NCBI GenBank assembly: GCA_016722375.1 | Contig: JADKJG010000001.1 | Span: forward strand, 1 to 64,000 | Length of the DNA stretch: 64,000 nucleotides | Source: Bacteroidota bacterium | Lineage (GTDB): Bacteria; Bacteroidota; Bacteroidia; Chitinophagales; LD1 | Direction: 5' to 3' | In this document: piece after piece, positions 8,428 to 18,268 of the stretch | How positions within the stretch are numbered: position 1 is the stretch's first letter | How the letters are laid out: the number at the start of each line of letters is the position of its first letter | Position numbers and translations under genes: made by a program | The notes under the pieces: generated by a model | What the model saw: only the letters and a program-made list of their open reading frames with translations | Databases searched by the model: none | What the model was told of the DNA's origin: nothing

Positions 8428-9741
8428 TCATTTATTTGAAAAAATGGAGAATATCTTCTCCCACTTCAACTTCTCTTCATCCATAAGGAGCATGATAAAC
8501 AACAACATAAAGACCAAAGAAACCACCCGATAATGTACAATAGCCCCCATGATAGGAACGGTAGCACCAATAATCGCGTAATTTATCAGGGAAAAGGAAA
8601 GGCAGAAAAGGGCTAACCATCGTCTGTCTCCTACTGGAAGACGGATAAAGCGCAATAGATACAAAGCAATCAAAACCAATATTCCTGTTTCTAAAGCAAA
8701 TCCTTTTTGAATCAGGTTTCCTTCCCAAACAAAAGGGCGAAAGATGGCACCAAAGGTTGCCTTAGGCAAAAGCGCAAAGAGGGAAGTGCAATCTATAGGC
8801 TGCATCTCTAAATCAATGGCACTTCCGGCGCTTTCATCAATAGCCAGTGTCACAAACTCATTCCGCTTTTCAATTACTTTATTGCATAGTTCTGTCCCAT
8901 AGAAACAAACAGAAAACAGGCCGATGAGCACAAACACCACCATCCTTCTTTCTGTTTCAAAACGGCTCTTGATACTTGATAGATTTATGGGAAGCAGAAA
9001 ACTACACCAAAGCAAAGTGGCCGCTAAGTAGATTTTTGTTAAGGCTATCACCACGAAGGCAAGCACAGACATGATGATATAAACATCGTTCCGGGTGCTA
9101 TTCCATTTAAGCAAAGAACGAAGATAGATGCCGATAGCAAAAAACAAGATGGTTTCTTTCAGCAATCCCGAACTCCAGAAAACCACCGACGGAACTAAAA
9201 ATAAGGGAAGATAGAGCAACGCAGGTAGCGATGAAAAATATGGTCGGAAAGATTTGAAGAGCAGAACACAGCCCGTGAAACTAAAGAAGCTGAAGAACAG
9301 CGTATTGATGTAGATATTATAGGCCGAGAAAAAGTTCAAGAGAGAAATCAATCGAATAATCAGAAAATTGCTGGTGACTATGTCGTGAACGGGGTGAGTG
9401 AAATGCTCTGTATGCACTAGATATTGGAACACCTTCGGTTCATACATTCCGTAACCAGTCATCACCTTGAGCCAAGCAAGAGGATTGATGAAAAGGATGT
9501 TTGAAATGATCACGCTGTCATCAAAGTAGCGATAGATGTCCTGTTTAAAACGGTCGGTGTAATAATGGGTATAAACCAGCACCAAAAGAATCCCGGCAAC
9601 AACCTTGAACAGAAAGAAAAAGGATAGGTGCTTTCTTGAAATACCTTCTATCAAAAAGAACCTGCCGCGCAGAATAAATACGAAAAGCAGGGCCGCATAG
9701 ATTAGGAAGAGTGCGATATGTAAAAAACCTAAAGGGCTCAT
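8428..9741 (-). CDS. Polytopic membrane protein, possibly polysaccharide polymerase-like
   Basis: A 437-residue hydrophobic protein with about ten to twelve predicted transmembrane helices (for example FLHIALFLIYAALLFVFIL at the N-terminus and VVSLVFMLLFIMLLM near the C-terminus), plus one larger polar loop around residues 280-330. I see no decisive family motif. The layout and the neighbouring Wzx-like flippase suggest a Wzy-type polymerase or a membrane glycosyltransferase, by inference only. The ATG at 9741 is preferred; an in-frame TTG at 9765 would lie only six bases from the divergent gene's TTG. Confidence 0.7.
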   Translation of the reverse strand: MSPLGFLHIALFLIYAALLFVFILRGRFFLIEGISRKHLSFFFLFKVVAGILLVLVYTHYYTDRFKQDIYRYFDDSVIISNILFINPLAWLKVMTGYGMYEPKVFQYLVHTEHFTHPVHDIVTSNFLIIRLISLLNFFSAYNIYINTLFFSFFSFTGCVLLFKSFRPYFSSLPALLYLPLFLVPSVVFWSSGLLKETILFFAIGIYLRSLLKWNSTRNDVYIIMSVLAFVVIALTKIYLAATLLWCSFLLPINLSSIKSRFETERRMVVFVLIGLFSVCFYGTELCNKVIEKRNEFVTLAIDESAGSAIDLEMQPIDCTSLFALLPKATFGAIFRPFVWEGNLIQKGFALETGILVLIALYLLRFIRLPVGDRRWLALFCLSFSLINYAIIGATVPIMGAIVHYRVVSLVFMLLFIMLLMDEEKLKWEKIFSIFSNK

Positions 9742-9771
9742 CTGTTCAATGCCAATATTATCCAAAACTAT

Positions 9772-11088
9772 TTGAAACCTTCTTTATTTGCTCACAAATC
9801 CTTCCGATTCTTGGAGCGCCCTATCCTACATACTGTCATCACGCGAATTGCTTCAACGGTATTTAATTTCTTGATTGCCCTACTCATTGCCCGACACGCG
9901 GGGCCTTCGGTTAAGGGAGAGGTTACTTTGCTAATCACCACGATCTGGTTTTTTATTTTTTTCAGCAATATCCTGGGAGGTCAGGTCTTGGTTTATCTCA
10001 TTCCGAGAAACAAAATGCAGCTACTCATTATCCCTGCTTACATCTGGTCCGTTCTGGTGGCTGGTGCCGGATATGTTTTTCTACAATTCACTCCTTTGGT
10101 TCCCGCAGGCTACGTTTCCATGGTAGTAGTGCTGAGTTTTCTTTCGTCCTTGCTCAGCATTCACTACACGGTTCTACTTGCTCGCAAACAGATCAGCCAG
10201 GCTAATTTGCTGCAAATCATTCCTCTGATTATACAACTTATTGGTGTGCTGGCCTGCTTTTATTTCTTGAATATTCATGATGCTGGCGCATACGTTTATG
10301 CCTCATTGGCAGGTTATTCACTTACCTTACTGTTGAGTTTCTTTATGATTAAAAAGCATATTCAGATTGCAAACATCTTTCGGGACTTGTCTTTTGCCGA
10401 GTTGAAAACCTTTTCTTATGGATTCCCATATCAGTTGACCGAGATTCTTCAACTTCTTCAGTTCCGGTATTATTTCTATCAACTGGGACTACAGCAGGGC
10501 AGCCAGTATCTCGGAGTGTTTTCCATTGGGATCTCCATATTAGAAACGGTTTGGATTATCCCACGAAGTGTTTCTACCATTCACTACGTATCCACTTCTA
10601 ATTCTACCGAAATTAAGAACGAAGTAGCAAGAACCATTCAACTCATTAAGATATGTGTTGCTTTGTGTTTTGTCATTCTTCTATTAATAGCGGCTATTCC
10701 TTCTTCCGCTTACAGCTTTGTTTTTGGTCCCGGATTTATGGATGTAAAACATGCGATGCGCTTTCTTTATCCGGGAATCCTGATTTACTGTATCCCGATT
10801 GTTATTAGTAGTTTCTATTTGGGAATAGGACAATATAAAAGACTTATTGTTGCTCACCTTTGCGGTCTGGTCACGATGATTGCCTTCAGCTATCAGCTCA
10901 TTCCTCCGTATGTGATGAGCGGTGCCGGATTAGCAGCCACTATTTCTTTCAGCGTTTCTTCTCTGTTGCTTTTCATCTATTTCGTTATGGATAATGATTT
11001 AGGTGTGTCGCAATTCATCATTACTCGCGCAGATATTGATACCGCTAAAAATATGGTTTTGTATCTTAAAGGGAAATTTAAACTTTAA
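9772..11088 (+). CDS. Polysaccharide/oligosaccharide flippase (Wzx-like, MOP superfamily)
   Basis: A 438-residue inner-membrane protein with about twelve helices. The N-terminus fits the polysaccharide-transporter family: ITRIASTVFNFLIALLIARH, then GPSVKGEV in the first loop. It is inferred to move lipid-linked glycan repeat units across the membrane. The frame is open from a TTG at 9772 and the next ATG is about 80 codons in, after conserved helices, so a non-ATG start (TTG 9772 or a nearby codon) is needed. Its divergent neighbour's start lies 30 bases away, so the promoters would overlap coding DNA. Confidence 0.83.
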   Translation: MKPSLFAHKSFRFLERPILHTVITRIASTVFNFLIALLIARHAGPSVKGEVTLLITTIWFFIFFSNILGGQVLVYLIPRNKMQLLIIPAYIWSVLVAGAGYVFLQFTPLVPAGYVSMVVVLSFLSSLLSIHYTVLLARKQISQANLLQIIPLIIQLIGVLACFYFLNIHDAGAYVYASLAGYSLTLLLSFFMIKKHIQIANIFRDLSFAELKTFSYGFPYQLTEILQLLQFRYYFYQLGLQQGSQYLGVFSIGISILETVWIIPRSVSTIHYVSTSNSTEIKNEVARTIQLIKICVALCFVILLLIAAIPSSAYSFVFGPGFMDVKHAMRFLYPGILIYCIPIVISSFYLGIGQYKRLIVAHLCGLVTMIAFSYQLIPPYVMSGAGLAATISFSVSSLLLFIYFVMDNDLGVSQFIITRADIDTAKNMVLYLKGKFKL

Positions 11089-11114
11089 GAGGCAGGTCAA
11101 CTTGAAAATCTCTT

Positions 11115-12548
11115 CTAACCAGAAACTTTCTGCAATCCGCTCTTAGTAATTTTGGTGTTCTCCTGATAGGTCTCGTAATCCGTGTTTATTTCCCAAAGGT
11201 CATGTTTGGTTCCTTTAGTAATATTCTCGGCTGCGAGTAAGCCCATCAAGATAGAGTGGTCTTGGTTGTTATATTTGAATGACCCGTAGCGGCCAATCAA
11301 TGTAAGGTTCTCTATCGTTTTCAAATAACCTTCTACCTCGGACAGAACTTCTGCGTATCCGCGGTTATAAACCGGATAACATTTGGGAACACGATACACA
11401 TGACCTGCTGTGATGGGACTCTTCAGTAAACCAGTTTTCTGCATTTCTTCTTTTGCAAGGTCAATCAACTTGGAGTCTTCCCATTTCCAGAACTCGTCTT
11501 CATCATAGCACCAATATTCAGCGGCGATAACAGTACCTTGTTTATCTCCATAAAGTTGTGGCACCCAATTTCTAAAGTTGGTGATGCGTCCAGTAAGCAA
11601 ATCAGGGCTATGAACATACAACCAATTGTCAGGAAATAAATCCTTCCCATCTACTAAAAGATAAACAATGATGGTGTTGCGAAAACGCAATTGTTTACTC
11701 AGATCTAATATACGTGGAGGCACTTCAGGAAGGCGCTGTATCAAAAGAGTCATAGGCATAGAGGAAATGATATGGTCATATTCATGAACCGTTCCATCAG
11801 TCAATTCAATAGCATAGGCGCGATTGTTTTTTGTCAGCACCCTTTGCACAGGAGTTTTTAAATGAACTTTACTACCATTTTGTTCAATCGTCTTCGCCAT
11901 TCTTTGATATACCATGCCCGTACCTTCCGAAGGATAAGCGAACTGGTCCACTAAGGTTTTATGAGTATTGCCAGAACCTCCGAAAAGTGCATTTTTCACC
12001 GCTTCCCATAAGGAGAGTTTCTTTATTCTTTGCGCAGCAAAGTCAGCATCTAGTTCCTTGCAGGATATACCCCACAACTTTTCGGTATAGGTCTTAAAGA
12101 AGATCAAAAACAATCGTTTCCCAAAACGGCCCGTTACCCAGTTTTCAAAAGAACCATCCAGTTGGGTCGGTGACACCTTCTCCTTTAAATAGCTCAACAT
12201 GCACAAGGTGGCTTGATAAATCCCCAACGTAAAGAGGGCATTCAATGCCTTGAGCGGATAGTAGAAGAACTTCTTTTTATAGTAGATGCGCGTGAGCCTA
12301 TCCACCATTTCATAGTCAGGTCCCGTCACTTCCAGCCAGGCCTCATTCACCCGGCGGTCGCTGCTAAAAAAACGGTGCGGACCAATATCCACGGTATAAT
12401 CCCACAGTTGAATACTCTTCGCCATTCCGCCCACGCTATCTGAAGCCTCATATAGGTCAACATTCTTGAGTGTTTTGGAAATCTCATAAGCGGCAGTAAT
12501 CCCAGCAGGACCAGCACCAATGACAGCAATGCGTTGAGTTTCAGACAT
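11115..12548 (-). CDS. FAD-dependent oxidoreductase (UDP-galactopyranose mutase/protoporphyrinogen oxidase-like)
   Basis: A 477-residue flavoprotein. The N-terminal Rossmann motif is IAVIGAGPAGITAAYEI (residues 7-23), followed by an acidic strand end (VDLYEASDSVGG) and the motif DIGPHRFFSSD that fits amine-oxidase/UGM-like enzymes. The C-terminus holds a FAD-contacting segment (LIGRYGSFKYNNQDHSILMG). Proteins of this type sit in surface-polysaccharide loci, where they act on sugar or lipid precursors; the substrate cannot be told. It converges with the flippase (27-bp gap), which supports a shared glycan role. Confidence 0.82.
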   Translation of the reverse strand: MSETQRIAVIGAGPAGITAAYEISKTLKNVDLYEASDSVGGMAKSIQLWDYTVDIGPHRFFSSDRRVNEAWLEVTGPDYEMVDRLTRIYYKKKFFYYPLKALNALFTLGIYQATLCMLSYLKEKVSPTQLDGSFENWVTGRFGKRLFLIFFKTYTEKLWGISCKELDADFAAQRIKKLSLWEAVKNALFGGSGNTHKTLVDQFAYPSEGTGMVYQRMAKTIEQNGSKVHLKTPVQRVLTKNNRAYAIELTDGTVHEYDHIISSMPMTLLIQRLPEVPPRILDLSKQLRFRNTIIVYLLVDGKDLFPDNWLYVHSPDLLTGRITNFRNWVPQLYGDKQGTVIAAEYWCYDEDEFWKWEDSKLIDLAKEEMQKTGLLKSPITAGHVYRVPKCYPVYNRGYAEVLSEVEGYLKTIENLTLIGRYGSFKYNNQDHSILMGLLAAENITKGTKHDLWEINTDYETYQENTKITKSGLQKVSG

Positions 12549-12837
12549 TAAAGCGGTTTACAATTAAAGGGTTATGCTTACAACAAAAGAGGGCGCAATG
12601 TTATTGAAATTCAATAAACCACGTGAAAGTAAATACTGCCATCCAGTAATTGGCTGCATGGTTCGAGTATTTTTGGTCTAGATTGGATATATCTAAAAAT
12701 AACTGCATTGTCATTTTAATGTCATTTTTTTGGGTAGTCTGTCATTTTTAACTTCATTTGCAGCCCCCGAAAAGGGGAAGTATTATTTTTACAACGAAAA
12801 TTATTTAAAACCAAAACAATCAAACAAAACGAAAGCT

Positions 12838-14805
12838 ATGAAAAAGGTATTTACATTGCTATGGCTGTCCTCTCTGATGCTAAGCGGGTTTGCGCAGTTC
12901 ACAGGAACCAAGCATATTATTGACCCCGATTATGTTAAGCCCTATTTGAAATCCTCTTCGGTTTCAAATAACTTTATCAAGAATTTTAAAAGTGCGGCAA
13001 GTCGCGCTAAAACAGTGGCTTTTACCATGGATTATGGTGAAGCAGATATCGTTTACGCTGCGCAGAAATCAACTACCGAGCGACTGATTACTTTTAATAT
13101 GAATAGCCGCTATAAGAACGAAGACAACCTTTCGTTGCGCTATTTGGCGGTGATTTACGACAGCTTGATTGATGCAGATTATAATGCTCAAGTAAATAAT
13201 TTCTATCCTCGTAAGTTGACAACGCTTACGCTTGATTCATTGGATTTCGTATTCATCCACTCGCATACGACTTCTAATAATGATACAATCCATGTTATTG
13301 TTTTCGACAGAGATTCTCTTTCTATTACAGGCACAGGAATTAATGCGGCACTTAATAACAATAATATTTGGGATACCTTGATTGTAACCAATTCTGAGAT
13401 TCCAAAGAACATTAACGTACAGGGTACTCCGACCTACTCTCTACTTACTTTGTATCCTAATATCACCTTCCCAAAAGGAAAAACTTTTGGTGTAAGAATT
13501 GAGTTTGCTGGTGATACCCAAAACAAATTCCAGCCTCTTAGCTTCTTCAGAGATGATTGCGGTGGAGCATGTATCGCGGCTCCAAGCACCGCAGGATTCA
13601 ATAGCTTGTACTATCTCAATTTCATACATGCTACTCAAGGAAACATTTCCGGTATCAATAACCTGTCTGCTGATTGTAACCAAAATGGAAGACTGGATCC
13701 TGAAAATTGTGAAGAGTTCTATATTCAAAACTGGTGGGTGGTACCTGCTGTGACTGCCGTAGTTGATTATGGTTCAATCATAAGCAGCGATTCATTGCGC
13801 GGATGTCCTGGACAACCTATTAATTTAGAAGCGAGTGTCTTCGGCTCAGATCCTCCTTATACTTACAACTGGAGTACGTCAAGCGGAACACTGACTGGAA
13901 ATTCAAGTGAGAACACAACGCTTATTTTAGGAAATACCGCTGGGCAGGTAACTGTATCAGTAGATATTAATGGAGTGGATGGCGCTAATACTTCAACTTA
14001 TGTGGTGAGCAACAATGCCATCAGCATTTTGATTTCCAATCCTAATCCGATTGTCAGAACTTGTAACGAGTCAAGCAACACAGTAGTAACTGTCACAGGT
14101 ATGAACCAGACGGGCAAAACGTATCTGTGGAATAACGGAGCTACTACTCCTACCCTTTCAGTCAATGAGCAGGGCAACTATATTGTTACCGTGACCAATA
14201 GCTCTGGCTGTAATGCTACGGCAAGCATTGGAGTAAACTATGTCGGCAATATCACCAACAATGTAAGCTTCATTTCTCCTGCAAAGATTTGTCAGAATCA
14301 ACCAGTTACTTTTACCAATACCTCATCCGGTATGGGAGGTTCATGGATTCCAGCTTGGGATATGTATAATAACGGCAGCAGCCTTATATTTAATTCAGAT
14401 GCTGTGTTTACCTATACAAACCCGGGCAATTACACGGTGAAGTTGACTATGGATACTTTGAACGGCTGCAAATTCTCGGCTAGCAAACTGATTCAGGTAC
14501 TTCCTTCGGCTAATCCCCAATGTACTAACATTGGCATTTCTGATATTACCTTTGAAAATGCCATCACCATGATGCCCAATCCAACAAACGGCAATGTAAA
14601 CATCACAGTGAACGGAGTAGAAAAAAACCTTTCTATCCATGTTTACAACATCATTGGCTCTGAAGTGAAGTCGTTTAACAGCAATGATCTTCCTTCTGTT
14701 TTCACCAAGAGTTTTGATTATAGTAACCTAACAAACGGTACTTACTTAGTTAGAGTTCAAAGCGGCGACAGAACTGCCATCAAGAAATTAGTGATTAACC
14801 ACTAG
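12838..14805 (+). CDS. Secreted protein with PKD/Ig-like repeats and T9SS type A sorting domain
   Basis: A 655-residue exported protein. The ATG at 12838 opens a signal peptide (MKKVFTLLWLSSLMLSGFAQ). An upstream in-frame start (12730) would bury that signal and is rejected. Residues about 30-330 are a beta-rich N-terminal region without a clear family, followed by an EENCEEFY-type segment, then two Ig/PKD-like modules (PGQPINLEASVFGSDPPYTY; ICQNQPVTFTNTSSG with a PGNYTVKL strand). The last 80 residues are a Por-secretion type A tail (MMPNPTNGNVNITV, YNIIGSEV, GTYLVRVQSG, KKLVI), so the protein should cross the outer membrane through T9SS and be released or anchored after tail removal. A terminator follows. 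Confidence 0.9.
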   Translation: MKKVFTLLWLSSLMLSGFAQFTGTKHIIDPDYVKPYLKSSSVSNNFIKNFKSAASRAKTVAFTMDYGEADIVYAAQKSTTERLITFNMNSRYKNEDNLSLRYLAVIYDSLIDADYNAQVNNFYPRKLTTLTLDSLDFVFIHSHTTSNNDTIHVIVFDRDSLSITGTGINAALNNNNIWDTLIVTNSEIPKNINVQGTPTYSLLTLYPNITFPKGKTFGVRIEFAGDTQNKFQPLSFFRDDCGGACIAAPSTAGFNSLYYLNFIHATQGNISGINNLSADCNQNGRLDPENCEEFYIQNWWVVPAVTAVVDYGSIISSDSLRGCPGQPINLEASVFGSDPPYTYNWSTSSGTLTGNSSENTTLILGNTAGQVTVSVDINGVDGANTSTYVVSNNAISILISNPNPIVRTCNESSNTVVTVTGMNQTGKTYLWNNGATTPTLSVNEQGNYIVTVTNSSGCNATASIGVNYVGNITNNVSFISPAKICQNQPVTFTNTSSGMGGSWIPAWDMYNNGSSLIFNSDAVFTYTNPGNYTVKLTMDTLNGCKFSASKLIQVLPSANPQCTNIGISDITFENAITMMPNPTNGNVNITVNGVEKNLSIHVYNIIGSEVKSFNSNDLPSVFTKSFDYSNLTNGTYLVRVQSGDRTAIKKLVINH

Positions 14806-14830
14806 AATTCTTTCAGACCTTTTTCAAAAG

Positions 14831-14862
14831 GCCTTCCTGTTAAATCGGGAAGGTCTTTTTTT
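14831..14862 (+). terminator. Rho-independent terminator
   Basis: Stem GCCTTCC/GGAAGGT, then CTTTTTTT, 25 bp after the stop at 14805. Confidence 0.8.
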
Positions 14863-14973
14863 ATTTTATATCCACAACGTTTCAACACTAAAACGGGCTT
14901 ATCAACAGACGTATAAACAATCTCGCTGTTTAAAGGTGGAGAAATAGCAAAGCAGTATGTTCCACAGTTGTTC

Positions 14974-14981
14974 TACTTTTG
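14974..14981 (+). promoter_or_regulatory. Candidate -7 element TACTTTTG
   Basis: Exact match to the Bacteroidota -7 consensus TAnnTTTG, 28 bp upstream of the hydrolase ATG at 15009. No convincing -33 TTG at 19-21 bp is seen, so the call rests on the -7 box. It would drive the hydrolase-parA-parB-DUF5683 run. Confidence 0.5.
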
Positions 14982-15008
14982 AACCGTGAAAAACAGAGCG
15001 AAAAGAGA

Positions 15009-15692
15009 ATGAAAATTACCTATTACGGACATTCATGTTTTGCAGTCAATACAGGAGGGAAAAACCTGCTGTTCGACCCGTTTATTCGTCCGAACGAGTT
15101 GGCAAAGCACATAGACATTAAAGATATCCCGGCAGACTATATCCTTCTTTCACACGGTCATGAAGACCATGTGGCAGATGCCTTAGCAATAGGGCAAAGA
15201 ACAGGTGCCGTTTTGGTTTCTAACTACGAGATTGCTATCTGGTTCCACAAGCAGGGGATCAAAAAATACCACCCCATGAATCACGGTGGAAAGTGGAATT
15301 TTGATTTCGGAACCGTCCGATATACCCAAGCTGTTCACTCCAGTTCATTGCCCGATGGAAGCAATGGAGGAAACCCCGGTGGTTTCATTATCGAAACCAA
15401 AGAAGATTCTTTCTATTACTCCGGCGATACCGCCCTGTTTTCAGACATGAAGTTGATTCCTTTGACCGGAATAAATTTAAACACTGCCTTCCTTCCCATA
15501 GGAGATAACTTCACGATGGGAGTGGATGATGCGGTGATGGCCAGTGATTTTATCCAATGCAACCGTATCATTGGTCTGCATTATGATACCTTTGGCTTTA
15601 TAAAAATTAATCACGAAGAAGCTATTGATAAGTTCAAGCAAAAAGGCAAAGAATTAATTCTGATGAAAATCGGAGAAACCATAAATCTATAA
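15009..15692 (+). CDS. UPF0173-type metal-dependent hydrolase
   Basis: A 227-residue metallo-beta-lactamase-fold protein of the UPF0173 family. MKITYYGHSCFAV opens the fold; the metal motif LLSHGHEDHVAD is near residues 54-65; later ligands are AVHSSS and the aspartate of YSGDTALFSD, with GLHYDTFG near the C-terminus. The length equals the family norm (about 225). The ATG at 15009 is chosen; an upstream in-frame TTG would add ten charged residues. The substrate is unknown. The parA gene starts 15 bp downstream, so they are likely co-transcribed. Confidence 0.9.
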   Translation: MKITYYGHSCFAVNTGGKNLLFDPFIRPNELAKHIDIKDIPADYILLSHGHEDHVADALAIGQRTGAVLVSNYEIAIWFHKQGIKKYHPMNHGGKWNFDFGTVRYTQAVHSSSLPDGSNGGNPGGFIIETKEDSFYYSGDTALFSDMKLIPLTGINLNTAFLPIGDNFTMGVDDAVMASDFIQCNRIIGLHYDTFGFIKINHEEAIDKFKQKGKELILMKIGETINL

Positions 15693-15707
15693 TTCAAAAT
15701 CGAAAAT

Positions 15708-16571
15708 ATGACCACCAAGAAAAAACAAGACAAACCGCACAAAGGCAAAATCATTACGCTGGCCAACCAGAAAGGCGGAGTGGGAAAGACTACTTCGGCC
15801 ATTAATATTGCCGCCAGCTTGGCTATTTTGGAGTATAAAACGCTTTTGGTAGATGCCGACCCGCAGGCCAATGCTACTTCCGGCACCGGCTTCGATCCGA
15901 AGAGTATTAAGACCAGTTTGTATGAATGTTTGGTAGGAGAAGTGAAAGCTCGTGATATTATTCTGGAGACCGAAACACCCAACTTGTTTCTGCTTCCCTC
16001 CCATCTCGATCTGGTAGGCGCAGAAATTGAACTGATCAATCTCCCCAACCGCGAAAGGATTTTTAAAAAGATTTTGGACGATATTAAAAAGGATTACGAC
16101 TACATCATCATTGACTGTTCTCCTTCTCTGGGCTTGATTACCGTGAACTCACTCACTGCCGCTGACTCGGTTATGATTCCCGTTCAATGCGAATATTTCG
16201 CGCTGGAAGGGTTAGGCAAGTTTCTGAACACCATCAAGATTGTTCAAAGTCGGCTGAATCCTGATTTAGAAATAGAAGGCATCATTCTGACGATGTATGA
16301 CCCGCGTTTGCGCTTGGCCAATCAGGTGATGGAAGAAATCAAAAGACATTTTGAAAACATCGTTTTCGATACCATCATTCATCGCAACACCCGATTGGGC
16401 GAAGCTCCTAGCTTCGGCAAACCCGCTATCATGTATGATGCCGAAAGCAAAGGAAGCGTGAACTATATGAACTTGGTGCGCGAAATGCTGCAAAGAAATG
16501 ATGCCACCTATATCCCGAACTCCCAGAAAGAATTTAATTTGGTCGTTGAAGATCCTTCACCGGGCCTTTAA
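15708..16571 (+). CDS. parA: Chromosome-partitioning ATPase ParA/Soj
   Basis: A 287-residue deviant Walker-A ATPase. LANQKGGVGKTTSAINIAAS carries the signature lysine pair, DADPQANATSG is the A' region, and DYIIIDCSPSLGLITVNSLT is Walker B. With ParB it moves and separates the replication-origin region. The full length, intact frame and immediate parB neighbour mark it as the chromosomal copy. The basic N-terminal extension (TTKKKQDKPHKGK) is common in this phylum. Confidence 0.96.
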   Translation: MTTKKKQDKPHKGKIITLANQKGGVGKTTSAINIAASLAILEYKTLLVDADPQANATSGTGFDPKSIKTSLYECLVGEVKARDIILETETPNLFLLPSHLDLVGAEIELINLPNRERIFKKILDDIKKDYDYIIIDCSPSLGLITVNSLTAADSVMIPVQCEYFALEGLGKFLNTIKIVQSRLNPDLEIEGIILTMYDPRLRLANQVMEEIKRHFENIVFDTIIHRNTRLGEAPSFGKPAIMYDAESKGSVNYMNLVREMLQRNDATYIPNSQKEFNLVVEDPSPGL

Positions 16572-16600
16572 TGGTTGGAACACCTCCTTAATAACTACAC

Positions 16601-17512
16601 ATGAGTGAAAAAAAGAAATCCGTCTTAGGACGAGGATTGAGTGCATTGCTCGACTCCAATGATACCAGTGAGCGCGTGCGCGAAAAACAAGTCTCCGGTG
16701 ATTCGGTGAGCCGTGGAGCAACGATTATTAATCTTCCGCTGGAACAAATCGAAGTAAATCCCTTTCAACCGCGAAGCACCTTTGAAGAAGAAAGCCTGAA
16801 TGAACTGGCCGATTCTATCAAAGTTCACGGCGTGATTCAACCGATTACAGTGCGCAAAGCAGACAACGGGAAATATCAACTCATTGCCGGGGAAAGAAGA
16901 TTGCGCGCTTCCAAAATCGCCGGGAAGAAAGATATTCCTGCCTTTGTTCGCCTCGCTACTGATCAAGAAAGCATTGAAATTGCTTTGATTGAAAATATTC
17001 AGCGCGAAGACCTGAACCCGCTTGAAATCGCCATCAATTACAAACGCCTTCAGGATGAATGTGAATTGACTCAGGAACAACTGGCCGAGCGCCTCGGAAA
17101 AAACAGAAGCACTGTTACCAATTTCATGCGTCTGCTCAAACTTCCTCCCGAAATGCAGGCCGGTCTGCGCGACGAAAAAATAACCATGGGCCATGCCAAA
17201 GCACTTTTGGCCATTGATAATGCTACCAAACTAATCACCGCCTATTACGAAACGGTCAGTAAAGGACTCAGCGTGCGGCAGGTAGAGCAACTGGTGCGCA
17301 ACCTCGACACGAAATCTAGAAAGGCTATCTCTGGAGGAGGAGACGCATCGGATATCCCTTTCGCTATCCGCAAAATGCAAGATCAGCTAACCTCCTCGCT
17401 CAGCACCAAAGTCAATATCATCCGAACCAAACAGGGCAAAGGAGAAATCGCCATTAAGTTTTATAACGACGATGATCTGGCCCGGCTGGTCGAAGTCCTG
17501 ACGGATAAATAA
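16601..17512 (+). CDS. parB: Chromosome-partitioning protein ParB/Spo0J
   Basis: A 303-residue DNA-binding clamp. It starts with KKSVLGRGLSALLD, as usual for ParB. The CTP-binding ParB/Srx domain spans about residues 40-130 (QIEVNPFQPR, the GERRLRASK box, IENIQREDLNP), followed by the HTH (LTQEQLAERLGKNRSTVTNF) and a C-terminal dimerisation region. It loads at parS sites and partners ParA, whose gene ends 29 bp upstream. No perfect parS (TGTTCCACGTGGAACA-like) was spotted in the window by eye. Confidence 0.96.
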   Translation: MSEKKKSVLGRGLSALLDSNDTSERVREKQVSGDSVSRGATIINLPLEQIEVNPFQPRSTFEEESLNELADSIKVHGVIQPITVRKADNGKYQLIAGERRLRASKIAGKKDIPAFVRLATDQESIEIALIENIQREDLNPLEIAINYKRLQDECELTQEQLAERLGKNRSTVTNFMRLLKLPPEMQAGLRDEKITMGHAKALLAIDNATKLITAYYETVSKGLSVRQVEQLVRNLDTKSRKAISGGGDASDIPFAIRKMQDQLTSSLSTKVNIIRTKQGKGEIAIKFYNDDDLARLVEVLTDK

Positions 17513-17515
17513 ATC

Positions 17516-18268
17516 ATGAACTTGGCGCTATCGCCTTTCCATAGCGGGTCATGGCCCCTTCGCAAAAGCAGTCTCTTTTTTCTGCTCCTGCTGTGGGGCT
17601 TTCTTCTTCGCGCCCAATCAGCTACCGATTCGACCGTTACCGGTCCCTTTCAGCAAGCGCTGATGAACCAACCGGCAAATGATTCTTTAATGAAAGATTC
17701 AACCATTATTATTTCCTTATCCGATACCGGAAAACAAACGAGCTCCTCTCCCACTACATTCCATGTAGATTCAATTCACAGGGATTCAATAAGAATAGAG
17801 GCAAATAAAAAACGGCACAGCCCGCTGAAAGCCGCTCTCTTTTCGCTCGCGGTGCCGGGGCTGGGACAGGCTTACAACAAGAAGTATTGGAAAATCCCCA
17901 TCGTATATGCTGGTCTCGGCGGATTGAGTTTTGCAGTTTATCATACGGTGACCAACTTTCATGGCTATCGTCGCGCCTATCGGGCGCAGGTGGCCGACGT
18001 GCCGGACTTAACCGCCTCTTATAAAGGTGTGAACGACCGGAACACCCTCAAGTCTTATCGCGACTATTACAAACGATACGTTGACATCTCGGCCATCTGT
18101 TTGGGTGTTTGGCACCTATTGAGCGTCATAGATGCCACCGTAGATGCCCACCTCTTTGGATGGAATATGCGCGACGACCTCAGTGTTTCTTGGCAGCCCG
18201 CCCTCATTGCTCCACCCACCAACGTCTCCTCTGCCGCTACGGGTGTGAGGGTGCAGTTGCGGTTTTAG
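17516..18268 (+). CDS. DUF5683 domain protein
   Basis: A 250-residue protein starting three bases after parB, so translationally linked to it. It has an N-terminal hydrophobic signal or anchor (SLFFLLLLWGFLLRAQS), a low-complexity Ser/Thr/Asp linker, and from about residue 100 the DUF5683 core (KAALFSLAVPGLGQAYNKKY, YAGLGGLSFAVYH) with two hydrophobic segments. In Bacteroidota this gene regularly follows parAB and usually precedes dapB and lepB; here neither follows, so the conserved cluster is broken after this gene. The function is unknown; an envelope location is inferred. Confidence 0.85.
   Translation: MNLALSPFHSGSWPLRKSSLFFLLLLWGFLLRAQSATDSTVTGPFQQALMNQPANDSLMKDSTIIISLSDTGKQTSSSPTTFHVDSIHRDSIRIEANKKRHSPLKAALFSLAVPGLGQAYNKKYWKIPIVYAGLGGLSFAVYHTVTNFHGYRRAYRAQVADVPDLTASYKGVNDRNTLKSYRDYYKRYVDISAICLGVWHLLSVIDATVDAHLFGWNMRDDLSVSWQPALIAPPTNVSSAATGVRVQLRF

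Noticed and set aside
12600..12640. parS-like site (CCACGTGAAA core)
   Set aside because: Only half the 16-bp palindrome matches; the site TGTTCCACAG at 14958 is also only a half match.
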